NCBI GenBank assembly: GCA_017958585.1
Contig: JAGDCK010000045.1
Span: forward strand, 1-5,385
Direction of reading: 5' to 3'
Source: Lachnospiraceae bacterium
GTDB taxonomy: Bacteria; Bacillota; Clostridia; Lachnospirales; Lachnospiraceae
Length of the DNA stretch: 5,385 bases
A program made the position numbers and the translations under genes. Below are positions 1-5,385 of the stretch, in pieces. The notes beneath the pieces were generated by a model. It did not search any database. It saw only the letters and a program-made list of their open reading frames with translations, and had not been told where the DNA came from. Each line of letters opens with the position of its first letter. The first letter of the stretch is position 1.

Positions 1-1068
1 AGTAAATACGGAAATGACCCTGAAAAGACATTTTTAAATGAACTGGCGGGCAGCGTCCTGTATGGGAAGGACGTGTTTGAGGAGTATGAGAAACTCCTTG
101 AAAAAGATATAAATGTGACATTTTTTACAGAGGATGACTATCCCTTAAGGCTACGTGACATCCCGGATCCGCCCTTTGCACTTTTTTATAAGGGAAAACT
201 GCCTACAGATTATAAGCCCGCAGTGTCCGTTATCGGTGCCAGGGACTGCTCCGAATATGGCAGATACGTGGCGAGGATCCTGGGGGAAGCCTTCGGAAAG
301 AAAGGCTTCAATGTCATAAGCGGAATGGCAAGAGGAGTTGACGGCATCGGTCAGAAGGCTGCCCTTGATGCAGGAGGAGAATCCTTTGGAGTATTGGGAA
401 ACGGTGTGGATATTTGTTATCCAAGGGAAAATAAGGAGATTTATGAGAGGTTAATCACAAACGGCGGAATAATATCCGAGTATCTCCCCGGTACAAAACC
501 GCTTCCGGGATATTTCCCGCCCAGAAACAGGATAGTATCGGGTCTCTCTGATGCCGTTATCGTGGTGGAAGCAAGGGTAAAGAGCGGAACCCTGATAACC
601 GTTGACATGGCACTTGAACAGGGGAAGGATGTTTATGTGGTGCCGGGCAGGATTAATGACAGATTGAGTGATGGCTGCAACAGATTGTTAAAGCAGGGGG
701 CAGGCATCGTCCTCTCCCCGGAGGACCTGATTGAAGAACTCTCCGATATTGAGATGGCACCCGGCTTTAAATCCTGCGAAATGGGGGAATCCGTAAATAA
801 CAGAAAAAAGCGTGATACAGGCAGAAAAGTGGATAAAATCATTAAATCCATATCCCTTTCTGACGGTGAAGGGAAAAGGGAAATTATTCCCATGAGCGAT
901 GACGAAAAAGCGATATTCGAACTTCTTGATCTTGAACCAAAGAGCGTGGATGAGATCGTAAAAACTCTTGATATAAGCCCGGGAGAAGCCTCCATGACGC
1001 TCATGGCACTTTCGTTAAAAGGAGCAGTAAAGCAGGTGGGCGCAGGACATTTTTGCCTCAAAATCTAG
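1..1068 (+). CDS. dprA: DNA-processing protein DprA (Smf family), 5' partial
   Basis: DprA binds single-stranded DNA in the cytoplasm and loads RecA on it during natural transformation; it is also widespread in bacteria not known to be competent. The frame is open from base 1 (355 residues visible), so the true start is before the window. A GTG at 73 is an internal codon, since the upstream residues continue the domain. Fragment numbering: the Rossmann-like core begins with VSVIGARDCSEYGR (75-88), followed by SGMARGVDG (107-115), GNGVDICYP (133-141), the family hallmark PPRNRIVSGLSDAVIVVEA (173-191) and SGTLIT (195-200). A charged linker (about 235-297) leads to a winged-helix-like C-terminal domain (about 298-353), typical of longer DprA proteins. 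The gene ends at TAG 1066-1068 and has no hairpin directly after it. In many Firmicutes dprA precedes topA; here ispG follows. Family assignment is secure; a role in competence in this organism is not shown. Confidence 0.96.
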   Translation, partial: SKYGNDPEKTFLNELAGSVLYGKDVFEEYEKLLEKDINVTFFTEDDYPLRLRDIPDPPFALFYKGKLPTDYKPAVSVIGARDCSEYGRYVARILGEAFGKKGFNVISGMARGVDGIGQKAALDAGGESFGVLGNGVDICYPRENKEIYERLITNGGIISEYLPGTKPLPGYFPPRNRIVSGLSDAVIVVEARVKSGTLITVDMALEQGKDVYVVPGRINDRLSDGCNRLLKQGAGIVLSPEDLIEELSDIEMAPGFKSCEMGESVNNRKKRDTGRKVDKIIKSISLSDGEGKREIIPMSDDEKAIFELLDLEPKSVDEIVKTLDISPGEASMTLMALSLKGAVKQVGAGHFCLKI

Positions 1069-1097
1069 TATACTTTTTATCCCTCAAAGACTATAAT
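1069..1097 (+). promoter_or_regulatory. Predicted sigma-A promoter for the ispG-polC transcript
   Basis: A perfect TATAAT -10 box lies at 1092-1097. Seventeen bases upstream is TATACT (1069-1074), which matches only three of six bases of the TTGACA -35 consensus. The predicted transcription start is near 1104, giving a leader of about 140 bases before the ispG start codon. The element begins immediately after the dprA stop codon, the natural place for a new transcription unit. The weak -35 box is the main doubt; read-through from the dprA promoter is also possible. Confidence 0.5.
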
Positions 1098-1103
1098 ATG
1101 TAG

Positions 1104-1224
1104 TAATAGTGGATTTTGGTTTTGGCAGGGAGCTAACCGGGTGACGTGGTTGCTTGGGCAGACATTTGGCGACCGCTGATCACGGATGAAACTCGTGAAG
1201 CATGTTTCATCTGTGTTCTTTTTG
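1104..1224 (+). promoter_or_regulatory. Structured 5' leader of ispG, candidate transcription attenuator
   Basis: This untranslated stretch is noticeably richer in G and C than the AT-rich bases just before it and can form several hairpins. Hairpin A pairs AGC-T-AACC (1131-1138, one bulged T) with GGTTGCT (1148-1154). Hairpin B pairs 1146-1154 with 1168-1176, nine pairs including three G-U, around the loop TGGGCAGACATTT. The two share 1148-1154 and so exclude each other. Hairpin B can extend by pairing CCG and TGA of 1137-1144 with TCACGG (1180-1185), which occupies the 5' base of the downstream terminator. This is the usual terminator/antiterminator layout of a riboswitch or other cis-acting leader. 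I cannot assign a known class: GGGAGC (1128-1133) and GCTTGGGCA (1152-1160) recall the ZTP/pfl riboswitch, but the usual P2 hairpin is absent. It could also be a short independent RNA. Structures were drawn by hand, without energy calculation. Confidence 0.4.
1181..1223 (+). terminator. Intrinsic terminator hairpin upstream of ispG
   Basis: CACGGATGAAAC (1181-1192) pairs with GTTTCATCTGTG (1204-1215) in a 12-pair stem with one G-U pair and an 11-base loop. The T-rich run TTCTTTTT (1216-1223) follows directly. This is the full form of a Rho-independent terminator. It lies 112 bases after dprA and only 21 bases before the ispG start codon, downstream of the predicted ispG promoter. It may therefore end dprA transcripts, act as an attenuator for ispG-polC, or both. 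The stem is AT-rich near the loop, so its efficiency is uncertain. Confidence 0.75.
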
Positions 1225-1228
1225 ATAC

Positions 1229-1236
1229 GGAAAGGA
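1229..1236 (+). promoter_or_regulatory. ispG ribosome binding site
   Basis: GGAAAGGA (1229-1236) contains AAGGA, eight bases before ATG 1245. The spacing supports 1245 as the start. The nearer ATG at 1238 is out of frame, too close to the site and reaches a stop within a few codons. The site begins five bases after the terminator T run, so transcripts that pass the hairpin carry an exposed site. Confidence 0.8.
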
Positions 1237-1244
1237 AATGAAAA

Positions 1245-2327
1245 ATGACAGATATAAATAACGGTAAGAAACCTTTTTTGAGGACGGATACAAAAGTAGT
1301 TCATATCGGAGACAGGGTAATCGGCGGAGGTAATCCCATCCTTATCCAGTCCATGACAAATACAAGGACCGAGGACGTTAAGGCTACGGTGGAGCAGATC
1401 TTAAGGCTTGAAAAGGCAGGCTGCGAGATCATTAGGAGCACGGTTCCCACCCCGGAAGCGGCTAAGGCTATATCCGAGATAAAAAAACAGATCCATATCC
1501 CTCTTGTTGCGGATATTCATTTTGATTACAAGATGGCCATTGCAGCCATGGAAAACGGTGCGGACAAGATCCGTATAAATCCCGGAAACATCGGTGACAG
1601 CTCAAAGGTTAAAGCGGTGATCGATGTGGCAAAGGAGAGAAATATCCCCATCAGAGTGGGCGTTAACAGCGGTTCCCTCGAAAAAAATCTGGTGGAAAAA
1701 TACGGTGGCGTTACTGCCGAGGGCATAGTGGAAAGCGCCATGGACAAGGTAAAGATGATAGAGGATATGGGTTATGACAACCTGGTAATAAGCATTAAAT
1801 CTTCGGACGTTCTGATGTGCAAAAAGGCTCACGACCTTCTCTGCTACGAGACAGATCATCCCCTTCACGTGGGTATCACCGAGTCAGGTACATTAAACGG
1901 TGGAAACATTAAATCTGCCATAGGCCTGGGACTTATATTAAACAGCGGTATCGGCGATACCATCAGGGTATCTCTTACGGGAGACCCGGTGGAGGAGATC
2001 CGCTCAGCGAAACTTATACTGAGAACTCTGGGACTTAGAACCGGCGGCATAGAAGTTGTAAGCTGCCCTACCTGCGGCAGGACCAGGATTGACCTTATAG
2101 GACTTGCAAACAAGGTTGAAAAACTGGTGGAGGATTATCCTCTTGATATCAAGGTTGCTGTAATGGGATGCGCCGTAAACGGCCCCGGAGAGGCAAAGGA
2201 AGCCGACCTTGGAGTTGCCGGTGGCGACGGAGAAGGGCTTCTCTTTAAAAAGGGTGAGATCGTAAAGAAAGTGCCCGAAGGCGAATTACTTAATGTGTTA
2301 AAGGAAGAATTGGACAATTGGAAATGA
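1245..2327 (+). CDS. ispG: 4-hydroxy-3-methylbut-2-en-1-yl diphosphate synthase IspG (GcpE)
   Basis: IspG is the penultimate enzyme of the MEP (non-mevalonate) isoprenoid pathway. It reductively converts 2-C-methyl-D-erythritol 2,4-cyclodiphosphate to HMBPP in the cytoplasm, using a [4Fe-4S] cluster and a flavodoxin or ferredoxin as electron donor. The protein has 360 residues, close to the usual bacterial length of about 360-380, and lacks the large insert of plant-type enzymes. The N-terminal TIM-barrel half carries PILIQSMTNTRTEDV (about 31-45), VADIHFD (about 88-94) and DKIRINPGNIG (about 107-117). The C-terminal half carries the cluster ligands C274 and C277 (CPTCGRTR) and C309 in MGCAVNGPGEA; E316 matches the fourth ligand. 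Spacing of these residues equals that of the E. coli enzyme (270, 273, 305, 312). All key residues are present. The stop overlaps the polC start by ATGA. In many Clostridia ispG follows dxr and the rseP-like protease gene; here dprA precedes it. Confidence 0.98.
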   Translation: MTDINNGKKPFLRTDTKVVHIGDRVIGGGNPILIQSMTNTRTEDVKATVEQILRLEKAGCEIIRSTVPTPEAAKAISEIKKQIHIPLVADIHFDYKMAIAAMENGADKIRINPGNIGDSSKVKAVIDVAKERNIPIRVGVNSGSLEKNLVEKYGGVTAEGIVESAMDKVKMIEDMGYDNLVISIKSSDVLMCKKAHDLLCYETDHPLHVGITESGTLNGGNIKSAIGLGLILNSGIGDTIRVSLTGDPVEEIRSAKLILRTLGLRTGGIEVVSCPTCGRTRIDLIGLANKVEKLVEDYPLDIKVAVMGCAVNGPGEAKEADLGVAGGDGEGLLFKKGEIVKKVPEGELLNVLKEELDNWK

Positions 2328-5300
2328 AATCTTTTTTTGAGGTGTTCAGAACCCTACAAATGAAAAATCCATATTATGATCTGATGGAGCAGAGCAAAGT
2401 TGAAAGGGTTGCTTTCACCAAGAATAAAGATTGTCTGCGCATATATATAAGAAGCACACATCTGATCGCCAGGGAAGCCATCGTAAATGCCGAAAAGAGC
2501 ATTAAGGAGCAGTTTTTCCCCGGTACCGAAAAGATAAAGATCTATGAAAAGTTCGAACTCTCGGACCAATATAATCCGCAAAAACTGATGAAAGCATACA
2601 AGGACAGTGTTGTGGCTGAATTTAAAAACTTCAGCCACATCCTTTATAATGCCTACAGATCTGCAGATTTTGATTATCCCGACGAAAAGACCATGGTGGT
2701 CACAATCGAGGATACTGTCATAAACAGAAGCGTGGAGGAAGACTTTATAGGTCTTTTGGAAAAGATCGTGGTGGAAAGATGCGGTCTTGACTGTAAGATC
2801 AGCGTTAACTACAAAGAATCCAAGGCTAAGAGCATGGAGGAAGAGGACGAAAAGATCAGGAGGAAGGTTGCAGAGATCACCAAAAAACTGGAACTTGCAT
2901 CCGAAAAATCTTCCGAAGCTTCCTCTGACAATGACAAAGATAAAGAAGCTGACAAGGAGAAAGAACCGAAAAAAGCAAAGTCGGAAGGTTTTACGGGAAA
3001 GGCAAAATCGGGTTTTGGAGATTCAAAATTTGCCGGAAAACCCAGAAACCCCTCATTCCAGAGACCTGTCAAAAAAAGCGACGATCCCGATGTTATATAC
3101 GGAAGAGATGTGGAGGGTGAAGTTCTTAAACTTGAAGACATTGTCGGTGAGATGGGAGATGTGGTGGTCCACGGTAAGATCATTTCCATGGACACCAGAG
3201 AGATCAGAAACGAAAAGACCATCGTGATGTTTAACATCACCGATTTTACGGATACCATAGGCGTTAAAGTCTTTGTGGGAAACGATGCGGTGGATGACAT
3301 AAAGAAAGCTTTAAAACCCGGAAACTTCGTAAAGATAGCAGGACTTTGCGCCACGGATAAATTTGATCACGAGCTTGCAATATCCACGGTTTACGGCATC
3401 AAAAAGATCGAGGACTTTTCCGTTAAGCGTAAGGACAATGCTCTTCACAAGCGTGTGGAGCTTCATTGTCATACAAAAATGAGTGATATGGACGGTGTAT
3501 CCGAGGCGGGAGACATCGTTAAATGTGCATATAAATGGGGTCACAGAGCCCTCGCCATAACGGATCACGGTGCGGTTCAGGGATTTACCTTTGCAAATCA
3601 CACCTGGGAAGATCTGTGGAAGGACGAGGTGGGAGCCCGCAAGAAAAACGGGGAGCCCGCCCCTGACAGACAGGAATTTTTCAAGATCCTCTACGGCGTT
3701 GAAGCATACCTTGTGGACGATCTGAAAAATGTTGCCACAAATCCAAAGGATCAGACTTTCAAGGATGACTTTGTGGTCTTTGATATAGAGACCACCGGTT
3801 TTTCACCTGTTTCAAACAGGATCATAGAGATAGGTGCCGTAAAGGTGATGGGAGGAGAGATCGTTGACAGATTTTCCACCTTCGTAAATCCCGACGTTCC
3901 AATTCCCTATGAGATAGAGAAACTCACCACCATAAACGATGCCATGGTAATCGATTATCCAAAGATCGAGGAGATTTTGCCACAGTTTCTGGAGTTTTCA
4001 AAGGGCTGTACCTTTGTGGCTCACAATGCAAGCTTTGATATGAGCTTTATCATGGAAAACTGTAAGCGCCTCGGATACCCTTCGGAGTTTACCTATGTGG
4101 ATACAGTGGCTTTGTCCAGAGCCCTGCTTCCGGCACTTGGAAAACATACCCTGGACGCAATATGTAAGAACCTTAATATCTCCCTTGAAAACCATCACAG
4201 AGCAGTGGATGATGCAGAGGCTACAGCTCATATTTTTACAAAATTCATAAAGATGCTTGATGATAAGGAGATATTTGACTTAAAGCAGGCAAACGAGTTT
4301 TGCGGAACCAGCAAGGATGCCATCAAAAAGCTTCCTTCATATCATGCCATCATCCTGGCAAAAAATGATATGGGAAGGACCAATCTCTACAGACTTGTAT
4401 CCGCATCAAACCTTGACTATTTCCACAGACAGCCAAAGATCCCAAAGAGTCTCATTATGAAATACAGGGAGGGACTGATCCTGGGAAGTGCCTGCGAGGC
4501 AGGAGAGCTTTACAGAGCTTTGCTTGACGGGCAGAGCGATGAACAAATTGCTCGAATTGTCAGATTTTACGATTATCTTGAAATACAGCCCACGGGAAAC
4601 AATGCTTTCATGATCGAATCTGAAAAGATCAGAACCGTAAACAGCATTGAGGATATTCAAAATATCAATAAAAAGATAGTTTCCCTGGGAGAGGAGTTCC
4701 ACAAGCCGGTGGTTGCCACCTGTGACGTGCATTTCTTAAATCCGGAGGATGAGGTCTACAGGCGTATCATCATGGCCGGAAAAGGCTTTACCGATGCGGA
4801 TAAACAGGCGCCCCTCTACCTTCATACCACGGAGGAGATGCTGGAGGAGTTCTCATATCTTGGAAGCGATAAGGCCTATGAAGTAGTGGTAAAAAACACC
4901 AATATGATCGCGGATATGATAGAGGCCATATCATGTGTAAGACCGGATAAATGTCCGCCTGTCATTGAAAATTCCGACACGGACCTTAGGAGGATCTGTT
5001 ATGACAGAGCCCATGAGATCTACGGACCGGACCTTCCGCCCATAGTTGAGGAGCGACTTGAGAGGGAACTTAAATCCATTATCGGAAACGGTTTTGCGGT
5101 TATGTATATCATTGCCCAGAAGCTTGTGTGGAAGTCCGTGGAGGACGGATACCTGGTTGGTTCCCGTGGTTCCGTAGGAAGCTCCTTTGTAGCCACCATG
5201 GCAGGAATCACAGAGGTTAATCCCCTTAGCCCTCACTATTACTGCAGTAACTGCCACTATGTGGATTTTGATTCCGAGGATGTGAAAGCCTATGCCGGAA

Positions 5301-5385
5301 AAGCCGGTGTGGATATGCCGGACAAGGTATGCCCCGTGTGCGGAGAGAAGCTTAACAAGGACGGCTTTGATATTCCTTTCGAGAC
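2324..5385 (+). CDS. polC: DNA polymerase III alpha subunit PolC, 3' partial
   Basis: PolC is the main replicative polymerase of Firmicutes, with built-in proofreading. An uninterrupted frame of 1020 codons is visible; the family is usually about 1430-1500 residues. The N-terminal domain (1-165, starting MKSFFEVF) is followed by a charged Lys/Glu/Ser-rich linker (about 170-256) and an OB-fold domain (about 257-365). The PHP domain starts with HCHT (381-384) and TDHG (413-416). It is split by a DEDDh exonuclease: D487 and E489 in FDIETTGF, D572 in AHNASFD, H625 and D630 in HRAVDDAEAT. PHP resumes with likely metal ligands H674, C724, D801 and H803. This nested arrangement separates PolC from DnaE. 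The polymerase part has GSRGSVGSS (946-954) and a four-cysteine zinc site (C974, C977, C1003, C1006), and ends at DIPFE, shortly before the catalytic aspartates. The start is fixed by family resemblance and the ATGA overlap with ispG. No good ribosome binding site lies at normal spacing (AGGA at 2302-2305 is 18 bases away), suggesting coupled translation. Confidence 0.98.
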   Translation, partial: MKSFFEVFRTLQMKNPYYDLMEQSKVERVAFTKNKDCLRIYIRSTHLIAREAIVNAEKSIKEQFFPGTEKIKIYEKFELSDQYNPQKLMKAYKDSVVAEFKNFSHILYNAYRSADFDYPDEKTMVVTIEDTVINRSVEEDFIGLLEKIVVERCGLDCKISVNYKESKAKSMEEEDEKIRRKVAEITKKLELASEKSSEASSDNDKDKEADKEKEPKKAKSEGFTGKAKSGFGDSKFAGKPRNPSFQRPVKKSDDPDVIYGRDVEGEVLKLEDIVGEMGDVVVHGKIISMDTREIRNEKTIVMFNITDFTDTIGVKVFVGNDAVDDIKKALKPGNFVKIAGLCATDKFDHELAISTVYGIKKIEDFSVKRKDNALHKRVELHCHTKMSDMDGVSEAGDIVKCAYKWGHRALAITDHGAVQGFTFANHTWEDLWKDEVGARKKNGEPAPDRQEFFKILYGVEAYLVDDLKNVATNPKDQTFKDDFVVFDIETTGFSPVSNRIIEIGAVKVMGGEIVDRFSTFVNPDVPIPYEIEKLTTINDAMVIDYPKIEEILPQFLEFSKGCTFVAHNASFDMSFIMENCKRLGYPSEFTYVDTVALSRALLPALGKHTLDAICKNLNISLENHHRAVDDAEATAHIFTKFIKMLDDKEIFDLKQANEFCGTSKDAIKKLPSYHAIILAKNDMGRTNLYRLVSASNLDYFHRQPKIPKSLIMKYREGLILGSACEAGELYRALLDGQSDEQIARIVRFYDYLEIQPTGNNAFMIESEKIRTVNSIEDIQNINKKIVSLGEEFHKPVVATCDVHFLNPEDEVYRRIIMAGKGFTDADKQAPLYLHTTEEMLEEFSYLGSDKAYEVVVKNTNMIADMIEAISCVRPDKCPPVIENSDTDLRRICYDRAHEIYGPDLPPIVEERLERELKSIIGNGFAVMYIIAQKLVWKSVEDGYLVGSRGSVGSSFVATMAGITEVNPLSPHYYCSNCHYVDFDSEDVKAYAGKAGVDMPDKVCPVCGEKLNKDGFDIPFE

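Noticed and set aside
633..1061. A 142-codon open frame on the - strand opposite dprA
   Set aside because: It is a shadow of dprA: the sense frame has clear family motifs, while this one is Ser-rich and without recognisable domains.
73..1068. dprA starting at GTG 73
   Set aside because: The same frame is open back to base 1, no ribosome binding site fits well, and the residues before 73 read as ordinary protein continuing the N-terminal region. The gene is cut by the window edge.
1109..1144. GTG-initiated leader peptide of 11 codons in the ispG leader
   Set aside because: It has no ribosome binding site, lies almost at the predicted transcript start, and shows no run of regulatory codons.
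1118..1224. tRNA, small SRP RNA, T-box or c-di-GMP riboswitch in the ispG leader
   Set aside because: I looked for their conserved blocks (TpsiC arm, the SRP GGAAG core, the T-box AGGGTGG element, the GEMM core) and found none.
1186..1248. A 20-codon upstream reading frame (ATG 1186 to TGA 1246-1248) whose stop overlaps the ispG start as ATGA
   Set aside because: No purine-rich ribosome binding site precedes it, and it is formed almost entirely from the terminator hairpin and the ispG ribosome binding site. Translation would break the terminator, which would be interesting, but nothing in the sequence supports its being translated.
2787..3227. A 146-codon Lys/Arg-rich open frame on the + strand
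   Set aside because: It lies wholly inside polC in another frame; its basic composition comes from reading the Lys/Glu-rich linker codons one base out of phase.
2809..3354. A 181-codon open frame on the - strand
   Set aside because: It is antisense to the polC linker and OB fold, is Ser/Phe-rich as expected from complementing Glu/Lys codons, and resembles no protein I know.

Overview
This window looks like ordinary core chromosome of a low-GC Gram-positive bacterium, most likely a member of Clostridia and probably Lachnospiraceae. The main evidence is a PolC-type replicase, with its exonuclease inserted inside the PHP domain; PolC is confined largely to Firmicutes and close relatives. A bacterial short-form IspG and the wording of the PolC N-terminus agree with this. 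The family assignment comes from remembered protein resemblance, not from a search.

Layout, all on the + strand: (1) 1-1068, the 3' part of dprA, encoding the DNA-processing protein that loads RecA on incoming single-stranded DNA; its true start lies before the window. (2) 1069-1244, a 176-base gap. It holds a good -10 box, a GC-rich structured stretch, a strong intrinsic-terminator-like hairpin with a T run, and then the ispG ribosome binding site. (3) 1245-2327, complete ispG, an iron-sulfur enzyme of the MEP isoprenoid pathway. (4) From 2324 to the window end, polC, overlapping ispG by ATGA and running off the edge. About 1020 codons are visible, ending just before the catalytic aspartates of the polymerase domain.

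ispG and polC look like one transcript with coupled translation, starting from a promoter just after dprA. The terminator lies between that promoter and ispG, so transcription into both genes may be controlled by attenuation. The upstream RNA can form alternative hairpins, one of which occupies the 5' base of the terminator stem. Short blocks of the leader recall the ZTP (pfl) riboswitch, but this match is weak and incomplete.

I found no mobile element, CRISPR array, tRNA or rRNA gene, or unknown protein system. The only part not explained by familiar genes is the ispG leader, and it is the best place to look for something undescribed.
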